Notes under the pieces: model-generated | Told to the model about the DNA's origin: nothing | Databases searched by the model: none | Seen by the model: only the letters and a program-made list of their open reading frames with translations | Shown here: positions 8,133 through 15,316 of the stretch, one piece after another | How positions within the stretch are numbered: the stretch's first letter is position 1 | Layout: each line of letters starts with the position of its first letter | Assembly: GCA_002483285.1 (NCBI GenBank) | Contig: DLHP01000031.1 | Location: forward strand, 1-35,403 | Direction of reading: 5' to 3' | Length of the DNA stretch: 35,403 nt | Source: Flavobacterium sp. UBA7665 | GTDB lineage: Bacteria > Bacteroidota > Bacteroidia > Flavobacteriales > Flavobacteriaceae | Translations under genes and position numbers: made by a program

Positions 8133-9293
8133 TTAGTTTTGTTTGAATCGTTGGATGGCTTCTTGAATTTTTTGCGCCGAAACGCACAATGAAAACCTGA
8201 TATACCCTTCGCCATTGCTTCCAAAAACGGTTCCCGGCGTGATGAAAATATTCTTATCATACAATATTTCGTCGATGAATTTTTCGGCTGGTTGGGTGTT
8301 TTCGGGCAACTTCGCCCAAACAAATAAACCCAAGGCTTTCATGTCAAAACTACAACCGAGCAGATGCGCAAGTTCAAAAACAAGTGCATGCCTTTCGGCA
8401 TAAATCGCGTTCTGCGCCACAAACCAATCTGGCTCGAGTTGCAATGCCGCAATCGCGCCTTTTTGGATGCCGTAAAACATGCCGCTATCCATGTTGCTTT
8501 TTACTTTGAGGATGGCTTCGATAAAGTCGGCTTTACCCAATACCATTCCCACGCGCCAACCCGCCATGCTGAAGGTTTTTGACAATGAGTTGAGTTCAAT
8601 CGCGACGTCTTTGGCGCCATCAACTTGTAAAATCGAAACGGGATTGTCGTTTAAGATAAATCCATATGGATTGTCATTGACCAGCAATATTTGGTGTTTG
8701 TGTGCAAAGGCCACGAGTTTTTCAAAAAGCGCCAAACTTCCCGGCGCGCCCGTGGGCATATGCGGATAACCCGTCCACATTATTTTTACCTTCGACAAAT
8801 CAGTGCTTTCGAGCGCGGCAAAATCGGGTTCCCAATGGTTGGCGGCGGTAAGGCTGTACAAAACCGCCTCGGCACCCACCAGATTCGCCACCGACGCGTA
8901 CGTCGGGTAACCGGGATTGGGAATCAATACCTGGTCGCCGGGATTTAGGAATGCCATCGAAATATGCAATATACCTTCCTTGGATCCCATGAGCGGCAAC
9001 ACTTCCGACTGAAAATCGAATGAAACTTTGTAGTGTTTTGCATAAAATGCCGCCATCGCCTCACGCAATTCGGGCAAACCCTGATAGCTTTGGTATTGGT
9101 GCGCCGATGGGTCGTTCATCGCCTCGTTCAAGGCGGCAACTACCGAAGCATGCGGCGTCAAATCGGGACTGCCGATGCCCATATTGATGACGGGTTTGCC
9201 TTGGGCAATCAGGCCGCGTACTTCGCGCAACTTGGTCGAAAAGTAGTATTCGCCAACCCGTTCCAATCTTTCTGCAGTTTCTATTTTCTTCAT
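8133..9293 (-). CDS. Class I/II pyridoxal-phosphate aminotransferase (aromatic operon)
   Basis: 386 residues from the ATG at 9293 (MKKIETAERLERV). An upstream ATG at 9323 is in frame, but translation from it would read through the terminator hairpin at 9302-9330, so I reject it. Fold-type I motifs are clear: GIGSPDLTPH near residue 40, NPGYPTYASV near 125, VNDNPYG near 200 and the PLP lysine in SLSKTFSMAGWRVG near 230. Position before tyrA suggests it transaminates 4-hydroxyphenylpyruvate and/or phenylpyruvate or prephenate. Sequence alone does not exclude LL-diaminopimelate or alanine aminotransferase activity, as these are close relatives. Confidence 0.88.
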   Translation of the reverse strand: MKKIETAERLERVGEYYFSTKLREVRGLIAQGKPVINMGIGSPDLTPHASVVAALNEAMNDPSAHQYQSYQGLPELREAMAAFYAKHYKVSFDFQSEVLPLMGSKEGILHISMAFLNPGDQVLIPNPGYPTYASVANLVGAEAVLYSLTAANHWEPDFAALESTDLSKVKIMWTGYPHMPTGAPGSLALFEKLVAFAHKHQILLVNDNPYGFILNDNPVSILQVDGAKDVAIELNSLSKTFSMAGWRVGMVLGKADFIEAILKVKSNMDSGMFYGIQKGAIAALQLEPDWFVAQNAIYAERHALVFELAHLLGCSFDMKALGLFVWAKLPENTQPAEKFIDEILYDKNIFITPGTVFGSNGEGYIRFSLCVSAQKIQEAIQRFKQN

Positions 9294-9301
9294 TTTAGCG
9301 C

Positions 9302-9330
9302 AAAAAAAAATCCCGATTTGCATCGGGATT
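9302..9330 (-). terminator. Attenuator terminator in the aromatic operon leader
   Basis: AATCCCGAT and ATCGGGATT (9309-9317 and 9322-9330) form a perfect 9-bp stem with a 4-base loop. On the minus strand it is followed by nine T residues (9310-9302). It lies between the leader peptide stop (9355) and the aminotransferase start (9293), so it would stop transcription before the structural genes. A CGGG word in the leader peptide region (minus strand 9378-9375) could pair with its 5' arm as a competing structure. Confidence 0.88.
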
Positions 9331-9354
9331 GTATATTATTTTGAATTAATAACT

Positions 9355-9432
9355 TCAAATAACAGCATAACAAGCCCGTTTCCTCGTAAGGAAATAATAA
9401 GAATTGTTATAATATGTACTGTTATTCAACAT
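9355..9432 (-). CDS. Tyr/Phe-rich leader peptide of an attenuator (25 residues)
   Basis: A short ATG-TGA frame of 25 codons upstream of the aromatic operon. Its product contains TYYNNSYYF at residues 6-14 plus Tyr22: five Tyr and one Phe in 25 residues, all five Tyr codons TAT. The codons at 9391-9399 (TAT TAT TTC) sit directly before and inside a hairpin, TTTCCT/AGGAAA (9389-9394 with 9379-9384). The stop is 25 bases before the terminator at 9302-9330. By analogy with trp, phe and his leaders, ribosome stalling at Tyr codons when charged tRNA-Tyr is scarce would open this hairpin and favour read-through. That mechanism is inference; the frame, codons and hairpins are seen directly. Confidence 0.8.
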   Translation of the reverse strand: MLNNSTYYNNSYYFLTRKRACYAVI

Positions 9433-9452
9433 GCCTTTTGTTTTGTAGATTG

Positions 9453-9485
9453 CTAAAATAGAAAAAAATGCGTGCGCTTGCACAA
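9453..9485 (-). promoter_or_regulatory. Promoter of the attenuated aromatic operon
   Basis: On the minus strand TTG (9485-9483), a 22-base spacer and TATTTTAG (9460-9453), one mismatch from TAnnTTTG. The predicted start of transcription is only 10-20 bases before the leader peptide ATG at 9432, as expected for an attenuator leader. Confidence 0.6.
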
Positions 9486-9501
9486 AAAGTTTTGTTTTAA
9501 C

Positions 9502-9536
9502 AAAAAAAAAGCATCCGCGGTTATCGGATGCTTTTT
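9502..9536 (-). terminator. Intrinsic terminator after the outer-membrane barrel gene
   Basis: GCATCCG (9511-9517) pairs with CGGATGC (9525-9531), with a 7-base loop. On the minus strand it is followed by nine T residues (9510-9502); the plus strand has T5. It separates the barrel gene from the aromatic operon promoter. Confidence 0.85.
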
Positions 9537-9555
9537 AAAAGAGGGAATCGGAGGT

Positions 9556-10203
9556 TTAGAAATTCTTAGAAATTCCGATGTTGATGGTTTGTCCGAAACT
9601 GAAATTGAAACCGTTGGTATCTCTTCCCGGAACACCTGGAGCCGGAGAATCAAAGTTCAACGTTTCGTAGCCGATACCACCAATGCTCACATTGAGTCCG
9701 AAGCTTTTTTTCACGTTGATGAAAATGGCCGGAGTGATTCCAACATAAATTCCGTCGCCTTTGTTTTCTGTCGAAGTAACGGTGCCAAAACCGTTGTTGT
9801 TGTCAACAGTTTCTTTCTGAGATTGGAAACCAAATCCCATATCAGCAAAAAAGTTAAAAGTTTCGCTGATTGGCATGGTGTAACGCGCGAATGGTCCTGC
9901 TGAGAATCCAGTAGTTTTTATTTCGTTAGAAGAAACGACCACTATCCCAGGCCCGACTGATGTCGTCGTGGTGTTCTCAGACTTCTGTGATGAAATCGAT
10001 GCATCCAATCCGAGTGTCCAGTGATCGGTAAATTGGTATCCCACTTTTGGTGAGAAGTTCAAATTGTTGAACTTGTTCTCAGTTGTCGTGTTGTCTCCTT
10101 TTGAAGAAGACAATCCAATACTCCCAGCAACGAGAATAGTCCCTTTCTGAGCGCTTGCAACACTAGCGAAAGCAATTGCAGCAATTAATAAAATTTTTTT
10201 CAT
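9556..10203 (-). CDS. Outer-membrane beta-barrel protein (porin-like family)
   Basis: 215 residues with a signal peptide (1-18, ending ASA-Q). Mature sequence alternates short amphipathic strands with polar, Thr/Asn/Gly-rich loops (for example GDNTTTEN and NNNGFGTVTSTENKGDG). It ends with a strand closing in Phe (INIGISKNF), a usual C-terminal signal for outer-membrane barrels. About eight strands are expected from the length. No ligand can be predicted. It is monocistronic, with a terminator on each side (9502-9536 and 10249-10278). Confidence 0.85.
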   Translation of the reverse strand: MKKILLIAAIAFASVASAQKGTILVAGSIGLSSSKGDNTTTENKFNNLNFSPKVGYQFTDHWTLGLDASISSQKSENTTTTSVGPGIVVVSSNEIKTTGFSAGPFARYTMPISETFNFFADMGFGFQSQKETVDNNNGFGTVTSTENKGDGIYVGITPAIFINVKKSFGLNVSIGGIGYETLNFDSPAPGVPGRDTNGFNFSFGQTINIGISKNF

Positions 10204-10248
10204 GTGTTTTGATTTAAGAGTTGTTTAAATTGAACACAGCAAAGGTTT

Positions 10249-10278
10249 AAAAAAAGGAACACCCTTATTTTAGGGCGT
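10249..10278 (-). terminator. Intrinsic terminator after the M28 peptidase gene
   Basis: ACACCCT (10259-10265) pairs with AGGGCGT (10272-10278) with one G-T wobble and a 6-base loop. The minus strand continues TTCC and then seven T residues (10255-10249). It lies 55 bases after the peptidase stop. Confidence 0.65.
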
Positions 10279-10332
10279 TGAAAAGCTTTTTAACATAGTT
10301 ATTAACAAAAATTAAGAGATTGTTTATAACTG

Positions 10333-11244
10333 TTATTCTACTCGCGAAGGGGTATCTTTTCCTGAGATGATGCCTTTAGAACTGATGGCAATGGCCTTGA
10401 TAATTTCGGTCATATTATCCAGGTCGAGCGTGGCCAACTCATCACTCAACTGATGGTAATTGGCCTCCGAATCCATTTTAGAAGTCGAGATGGTATGCGC
10501 CGGAACTCCCAGTTTGGCCAGGTTGGCATTGTCCGAACGATAAAAAAGCATTTCCGAGGGATACGGATCCGGGTGAAATTCAAAACTACTGCCTTGCAGG
10601 TTCTGCTGCAAAATCTTCCCGAAACTGCTTTTCTCAAACCCGGTAATGTAAGCCGAATTGAGACCCCATTTGCTTTCGGTACCGATCATTTCAATGTTGA
10701 ACATCGCGACGACTTTATCGGCATTGATGTGCTGCGAAAAATAACCAGAGCCAAAACCACCCACTTCTTCTCCAGTAAACGCCACAAAAACAATCGTGCG
10801 TTCATTCTGGCCGAGTTGCTTGAAATATTGTGCCAGCAGGATGACCGCCGTAGTGCCCGAAGCGTCGTCATTGGCACCGTTGTACACCTTGTCGTCTCCT
10901 TTGTCATTTAGGCCGAGGTGATCGTAATGTGCCGAAAACACTACAAATTCGTCGGGTTTTGATTTTCCGGGTAAGATGCCGATGACATTGTTGGCTTTCT
11001 TGCCTTTTTTTATAAATTCCTGCCGATAGTTCTTTAGGTCACCAAACGGGGCAAGGCCTATCGCTGTAAACTCCTTTTCTATAAATGCCGAGGCGCGATC
11101 GATTCCGGGTGTGAAGATTTTGCGACCTTCCATTGCATCCGAAGCCAATTCGGTTTCCACACGTACTACCTCAGATTTTGAGATTATGGGTTGCTGTGCC
11201 AAGCATAACGCAGGAAACAACAGTAACAGCAAATGCTTTTTCAT
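10333..11244 (-). CDS. M28-family zinc aminopeptidase, secreted
   Basis: 303 residues with a signal peptide (MKKHLLLLLFPALCLAQ). Zinc and catalytic residues of M28 are all visible: His106 and Asp108 in FSAHYDHLG, Asp126/127 in NGANDDASGT, the Glu pair 159-160 in TGEEVGG, an Asp/Glu near IEMIGTES and a late His in VPAHTIST. It probably removes N-terminal amino acids from peptides outside the cytoplasm. The length fits a bare catalytic domain with no PA insert and no sorting domain. It is divergent from gldA across a 331-base gap. Confidence 0.92.
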   Translation of the reverse strand: MKKHLLLLLFPALCLAQQPIISKSEVVRVETELASDAMEGRKIFTPGIDRASAFIEKEFTAIGLAPFGDLKNYRQEFIKKGKKANNVIGILPGKSKPDEFVVFSAHYDHLGLNDKGDDKVYNGANDDASGTTAVILLAQYFKQLGQNERTIVFVAFTGEEVGGFGSGYFSQHINADKVVAMFNIEMIGTESKWGLNSAYITGFEKSSFGKILQQNLQGSSFEFHPDPYPSEMLFYRSDNANLAKLGVPAHTISTSKMDSEANYHQLSDELATLDLDNMTEIIKAIAISSKGIISGKDTPSRVE

Positions 11245-11575
11245 AAGATGTTGGTTAGATTTTAGGTAAATATAAATTGAAATGTCTTAGCAACGCAATC
11301 GGGATTCGAAAATTAATCGAAGCATTGCCCAGATTTCGCCCACTTGGCCAGAATGAATTATTTTAGCAAATAATCCAGTTTTTATGTATTTCGGGATTTC
11401 CTGAATTTCGTAGGGACACTATTGCCCCTTCCCTGAAGGCAATTTACAAAATCCCGATATACCCCCATTCCAGAAATCCAACACCAAATGTTAAAACAAA
11501 ACCCGCTTACAAATAAAGTTAATCCATAAAGCGCCAATCGATTTTCTGTTTACATTTGCGTTAAATTCTGCAGCC
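11245..11575. other. Divergent intergenic region between the M28 peptidase and gldA, with nested inverted repeats
   Basis: No gene seen. TCGGGATTT at 11391-11399 is inverted perfectly at 11449-11457 (AAATCCCGA). Inside it ATTGCC..TTC (from about 11421) pairs with GAAGGCAAT (to about 11443), apart from two bulged C residues. A plausible minus-strand promoter for the peptidase has TATATTTA at 11274-11267. The hairpins lack T tracts and their role is unknown. Confidence 0.5.
11551..11558 (+). promoter_or_regulatory. -7 promoter box of gldA
   Basis: TACATTTG, an exact TAnnTTTG match, 17 bases before the gldA ATG. No TTG -33 is present at the expected spacing. Confidence 0.5.
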
Positions 11576-12475
11576 ATGTCTATCGAAGTTAGCAATATTT
11601 CTAAAAGTTACGGCGCGCAAAAAGCGCTCGACCAGGTTTCTTTTACCATCAATAAAGGCGAAATCGTAGGTTTCCTCGGCCCAAACGGCGCGGGAAAATC
11701 TACGTTGATGAAAATCCTAACGACTTATCTGTCGGCCGATGAAGGCACGGCAATGGTCAACGGCAATGACGTGGTCACCCAACAAAAAGCAGTTCAGCAA
11801 TCCATTGGTTACCTCGCCGAGCACAATCCCCTGTACCTTGATTTGTACGTGCGTGAATATTTGTCGTTCAATGCCAATGTGTACGGCGTGGCCAAATCGC
11901 GTATAGAAGAGGTCATCCAACTCACCGGCCTTGCTACAGAAAGCCACAAGAAAATCGGGCAACTCTCCAAAGGATACCGCCAGCGCGTCGGACTTGCCAA
12001 TGCGCTGCTGCACGACCCGCAGGTGCTCGTCCTCGACGAACCCACCACCGGCCTCGATCCCAACCAACTCGTTGAAATCAGGAACGTCATCAAGAATGTC
12101 GGGAAAGACAAAACCGTTTTCCTCTCCACGCACATCATGCAGGAAGTCGAAGCGATTTGCGACCGCGTGATCATCATCAACCACGGCAAAATCGTCACCG
12201 ACAAAAAGCTCGAAAAACTCATTACTCCAGGAACCGAGCAAATCATAGAAGTAGAATTCGACCATAAAATAGAGCCGCAAGCCATCGCCAAAATCCCCAA
12301 CCTCACGGGTTATGTGAACACACACGACATGATTTGGGAACTCACATTTGTCTCAGACACCGACATGCGTCCCGCCGTTTTTGACTTTGCCAACAGCAAC
12401 GGTTTGAAAACCTTACAGCTCAACCAGAAGAATAAGAATTTGGAGACGTTGTTTAGGGAGATGACCAAGAAATAG
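11576..12475 (+). CDS. gldA: Gliding-motility ABC transporter ATP-binding subunit GldA
   Basis: 299 residues, matching the length I know for GldA of Flavobacterium johnsoniae. Walker A GPNGAGKST (about 35-43), signature LSKGYRQRV (about 138), Walker B VLVLDEPTTGLDP (about 157) and the H-loop STHIMQEVE are intact. The C-terminal about 80 residues form the extra domain seen in this group. In F. johnsoniae GldA works with the membrane proteins GldF and GldG and is needed for gliding. Those partners are not in this window, so gldA stands alone, as it does in that species. A generic ABC-2 ATPase is the alternative. Confidence 0.85.
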   Translation: MSIEVSNISKSYGAQKALDQVSFTINKGEIVGFLGPNGAGKSTLMKILTTYLSADEGTAMVNGNDVVTQQKAVQQSIGYLAEHNPLYLDLYVREYLSFNANVYGVAKSRIEEVIQLTGLATESHKKIGQLSKGYRQRVGLANALLHDPQVLVLDEPTTGLDPNQLVEIRNVIKNVGKDKTVFLSTHIMQEVEAICDRVIIINHGKIVTDKKLEKLITPGTEQIIEVEFDHKIEPQAIAKIPNLTGYVNTHDMIWELTFVSDTDMRPAVFDFANSNGLKTLQLNQKNKNLETLFREMTKK

Positions 12476-12485
12476 TTGGAAGAGA

Positions 12486-12541
12486 AAAGTCGAAAGTCGA
12501 AAGGCGAAAGTCAAAAGGTAAAAGGTAAAAGGCGAAAGTTG
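12486..12541. repeat. Tandem array of eight heptamers (AAAGTCG-type)
   Basis: Eight contiguous 7-base units run from 12486 to 12541: AAAGTCG twice, AAAGGCG, AAAGTCA, AAAGGTA twice, AAAGGCG and AAAGTTG. The array starts 11 bases after the gldA stop codon. Other heptamer arrays with a different unit lie at 17722-17749 and 18671-18698. Confidence 0.9.
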
Positions 12542-12565
12542 GGCGAATGTTCCTTTAGTCATTTT

Positions 12566-12780
12566 GGGCGTGTCCCTGCGGGCCAGGCTGTACGCTACAA
12601 GTCCTCGCGGCTCCGTTATACTACGCCGCTGTGGGCTTTCCGCTCCCATCCTTCACGCGGCCGGCAATTTGTTTCAATAACACAAATAATTCTACCTGGG
12701 GCCAACGCGCCTGCTGGCTCCATCGCTAAAACAGTCCACTGGACTGTTTTTTAACGCTCGGCCCTCATCCTTCACGCGAG
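12566..12780. repeat. Dispersed intergenic element (copy b) between gldA and the unknown secreted gene
   Basis: The gap 12476-12806 has no gene. From about 12566 it reads GGGCGTGTCCCTGCGGGCC, AGGCTGTACGCTACAA, GGGCTTTCCGCTCCCATCC and TTCACGCG, the same word order as the copy at 5304-5396. A second partial unit ends at about 12780 (CCCTCATCCTTCACGCGAG). Between them AAAACAGTCC (12728-12737) and GGACTGTTTT (12741-12750) form a perfect 10-bp hairpin followed by TT, which may serve as the gldA terminator. Confidence 0.65.
12728..12752 (+). terminator. Hairpin that may terminate gldA
   Basis: A perfect 10-bp stem, AAAACAGTCC/GGACTGTTTT with loop ACT, continuing to T6 at 12747-12752. It is more than 250 bases past the gldA stop and lies inside a dispersed repeat, so it may be repeat structure rather than a dedicated terminator. 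Confidence 0.5.
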
Positions 12781-12783
12781 TGA

Positions 12784-12815
12784 CCGAGGAAATTAGTACT
12801 AATAGGCTACCTCGG
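12784..12815 (-). terminator. Hairpin overlapping the stop of the unknown secreted gene
   Basis: CCGAGG (12784-12789) pairs with CCTCGG (12810-12815); the stop codon at 12807-12809 is in the loop. There is no T tract, so termination is uncertain. Confidence 0.3.
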
Positions 12816-13397
12816 CTGTACAATTGATTTGGTGGCCTTTTCCCAATCGAGGTTTGGATTCTTGCGTTTGAAATATTTGATGTCCCTTTCAAAATTGTCA
12901 ACGATCCTGAGCCCAAGCAACGAATCTTCGATTTTTTCGCTAAAAAAGATTTCGCCCATATAGGTGATTTCGCCGGGTCTTACTGCTACCGGAATTGAAA
13001 AATCTTTTGCCTTACCCGAGTACGATTCAGTACCTTCTTCCCTATCGACAGCCTTGCTGCGCACACGATCGATTCGGTATTTGCCCGCTTTCCGCTCTAA
13101 GATAAACACATACGTTTTACTGTAACTGTTTGTTGGCGTGGGAGAATTGACATTTTCGTAACTGTGGATCTTGAATTCTGTCGAACCGCCGTCATCGTTT
13201 TTGAGCCTGAAAACGTATTTGTCAAAAAACTGCCTGTTTTTAGGAAAAGTGATGGTTCCTGCGATAAATCCTTTGCCCTCTGCAGGCAGGGCATTACAGC
13301 TGTTATCAACCGATGGCCGTCCGTAACCCGCAAGTCCAAATTGGGCGATGCAGGCCAAAAAGATTGCCATCGCACTGCTTAAAAGAGTTGTTTTCAT
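12807..13397 (-). CDS. Unknown secreted protein, third gene of an envelope operon
   Basis: 196 residues from the ATG at 13397; a TTG two codons upstream is less likely. The signal peptide is about residues 1-24 (AIFLACIAQFGLAG). The mature part is beta-rich with many aromatic and charged residues (FFDKYVFRLKNDDGG, KTYVFILERKAGKYRIDRV, GEITYMGEIFF), and there are few cysteines. The middle resembles the small beta-sandwich modules common in secreted proteins, but I do not recognise a family. It follows the GIN-domain lipoprotein gene by 21 bases. Confidence 0.75.
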   Translation of the reverse strand: MKTTLLSSAMAIFLACIAQFGLAGYGRPSVDNSCNALPAEGKGFIAGTITFPKNRQFFDKYVFRLKNDDGGSTEFKIHSYENVNSPTPTNSYSKTYVFILERKAGKYRIDRVRSKAVDREEGTESYSGKAKDFSIPVAVRPGEITYMGEIFFSEKIEDSLLGLRIVDNFERDIKYFKRKNPNLDWEKATKSIVQPR

Positions 13398-13418
13398 ATT
13401 CAAACTGATATTGAATTG

Positions 13419-14171
13419 CTATTCCACAAAAATCAAACGCCCACGGTAATATTCTACCACCTGCGCCGGCAGCTCGGGCCGGTTGTAGCAAATCACGTTT
13501 CCGGTGTTGAAAATCCCGCCTTTTAGTGAATGAATCGGATACAAGATTACATTGTTCGTTCCGCGGTGGTACACCTCAACCTCTTGCGCGCGCATGTTCT
13601 CGCCGTGTAAAATCCCACCCGATTCGTAATAATTCACAAACATCGACTCGGTATGGCCCGCCAGGAAAAACCCCGACACATTGTTAGATTCTACAGTGAG
13701 CGACTGGTTATCAATACTGAGGATCAAGTCGCCAGTACCCACACCATCATAGCCGTCAAAGGTATCCATAGAGACCAGGCGCAGCGACGGGAAATGCAAA
13801 ACCCCATCAGAGGCAATGGTTTTCTCGGTCTTGCAATACAAGTCAGTCAGGTTGGGTGTGGTAATGTAGACTACGGTTTCGCCGTATTCGCGCGTCCAGT
13901 TGCAGCTCGTGTCGTCGGTAAGCTCGAGCAAATCGCCAACCACGTCTACCTTGATGTCGTTGATCAGGTTCTCGCCCGCCATTACCTGTACGCTGTACTC
14001 GGTTCCTTCCTTAATGACCACCGCGATTCCCTTGTTGACCAGGAGTTTAGAAAAGACCAGACCATTGTAGGTACGCGAACGCATCGGCCCCGACGATTTG
14101 AAGCAGTCTCCCGGCTTTTCACAACCCAGCAGCAACAGCAGCACAACAATTATGGATACTCTTTTTATCAT
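13419..14171 (-). CDS. GIN-domain (DUF2807-like) lipoprotein
   Basis: 250 residues. It starts with a lipoprotein signal (VVLLLLLGC, lipobox Cys16). The rest fits the putative autotransporter-adhesin head GIN domain (DUF2807), a right-handed beta-helix-like repeat: successive strands such as YSVQVMAGENLINDIKVDV, LLELTDD, VYITTPNLTDLYC, and SLTVESNNVSGFFL. Proteins of this group are common in Bacteroidetes and functionally unassigned. Its ATG overlaps the stop of the upstream PagL-like gene by four bases (ATGA), so the genes are coupled; a third secreted gene follows after 21 bases. Confidence 0.8.
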   Translation of the reverse strand: MIKRVSIIVVLLLLLGCEKPGDCFKSSGPMRSRTYNGLVFSKLLVNKGIAVVIKEGTEYSVQVMAGENLINDIKVDVVGDLLELTDDTSCNWTREYGETVVYITTPNLTDLYCKTEKTIASDGVLHFPSLRLVSMDTFDGYDGVGTGDLILSIDNQSLTVESNNVSGFFLAGHTESMFVNYYESGGILHGENMRAQEVEVYHRGTNNVILYPIHSLKGGIFNTGNVICYNRPELPAQVVEYYRGRLIFVE

Positions 14172-15262
14172 AAACGAACTCCTATTACGCCTTCGAGCGC
14201 TTCGGCCAGAAAGCCATGCGTTTTTACCGAAACCCCAGTGAATATGTTTTTGGTCAGGTAGTATTTCATGCCCAGCCTGTCGTAAATAGGCGTGTCTAAT
14301 TGCGCCGGATCATACACATAATAGCCCAATTGCACCTCAATCGAGATGCGGTTGATGAACAATTCATGCCCCACAAAAATCCCAACGCGTTTGTAATCGG
14401 TGTTGGCGTCTATGGGCTCTTCGGGGAAGGCAATCGAGCGGAAACGAATGTACTCCTTAAACGAAGTGGTCAAAAACAATTCGGTGCCCAACTGCAACGA
14501 ACTTTTGCGGTTGATGCGTTTGTCGGCATAAAAACCAATGTGGTAAAACGGCTTTTGCCCGCTGCCCACGCTCAGGCTTTCGTTGAAACCGGCGCGCAAC
14601 AAAACGTTGTAGCGGATGGGCTCGGTAAATTTCATTTTAAACTGTACCGAATCCTTAGCCTTGTTGGGCGCGTCCTCAAAATTGTAGTGCACGCCAAAGT
14701 TGATGTTGTAGGTATTGATGCCGCTGTTGGGCGATTTGAGCCGTCCGTTAGAGAAATGCGTAAAGGTCAGTCCGGTTTGAATCCCCAATTTCCCAATAAG
14801 ATGTTCCTTTTTGTAATTGACCGCAAACACCGAGTTGGCCATATATTTCGACCCAAAGGCCACATTCTTGTAATTGGTCACCGGATCGTACTGATTGGTC
14901 GTCATGGCCACACCTTGCGCCACCTTCACCATCAGGTGCCTGCGCAGGAAGTAAAAATTATAGAAAGCCCCTACCGCATAATTCTTTCCCAGAATGTCGC
15001 TGTTGAAATTCTGGTAAAGGAAATAGGCACCGTAATCGGGGAAATTGTAGAGGTCGTGCCAGGCTTCGTTGCCATGCGTCTTGCGCATATAACTCAGCAT
15101 CACCGATTCGGGATGGCCCGTAATGACTTGCACCAACTCGGGCGAGTGCAACATGGTGTTGCCCCTAAAAACATTGACCTCAAAAGCATCGGTATCGTCA
15201 AACTGCTGCGCCGAAACATGCGCAGAAATCAGGAACAATAAGACGCACGCAATTGCTTTCAT
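14168..15262 (-). CDS. PagL-like acyloxyacyl hydrolase / lipid A deacylase barrel
   Basis: 364 residues with a signal peptide (1-19, ending HVSAQ). The motif FTHFSNG (His159, Ser161) matches the His-x-Ser-Asn active-site motif of PagL, the outer-membrane lipid A 3-O-deacylase, and is followed by strands typical of that barrel (GINTYNINFGVHYNF). It is about twice the length of Pseudomonas PagL, with a long N-terminal part and about 170 extra C-terminal residues. Annotations in Bacteroidetes usually call such proteins acyloxyacyl hydrolase. It is first in an operon with the GIN lipoprotein. Activity on lipid A is inference. Confidence 0.75.
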   Translation of the reverse strand: MKAIACVLLFLISAHVSAQQFDDTDAFEVNVFRGNTMLHSPELVQVITGHPESVMLSYMRKTHGNEAWHDLYNFPDYGAYFLYQNFNSDILGKNYAVGAFYNFYFLRRHLMVKVAQGVAMTTNQYDPVTNYKNVAFGSKYMANSVFAVNYKKEHLIGKLGIQTGLTFTHFSNGRLKSPNSGINTYNINFGVHYNFEDAPNKAKDSVQFKMKFTEPIRYNVLLRAGFNESLSVGSGQKPFYHIGFYADKRINRKSSLQLGTELFLTTSFKEYIRFRSIAFPEEPIDANTDYKRVGIFVGHELFINRISIEVQLGYYVYDPAQLDTPIYDRLGMKYYLTKNIFTGVSVKTHGFLAEALEGVIGVRL

Positions 15263-15278
15263 TTGTATGGGAAAGCGG

Positions 15279-15286
15279 CAAATATA
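15279..15286 (-). promoter_or_regulatory. -7 box of the PagL-like operon
   Basis: TATATTTG on the minus strand, an exact TAnnTTTG match 16 bases before the start codon. No TTG was found at -33. Confidence 0.4.
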
Positions 15287-15316
15287 TCTCTTTTTAGATA
15301 AGATAGCCGTAAGGAC

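Noticed and set aside
9294..9323. Upstream start for the aminotransferase adding 10 residues
   Set aside because: It would place the start codon inside the attenuator terminator hairpin; the ATG at 9293 fits the family N-terminus.
12476..12806. A small protein of about 92 codons after gldA
   Set aside because: The frame is composed of heptamers and the dispersed element, with no initiation context or conserved features.
14300..15241. A 313-codon plus-strand open frame opposite the PagL-like gene
   Set aside because: Shadow frame of the deacylase gene; no signal peptide or motif, while the minus strand has both.
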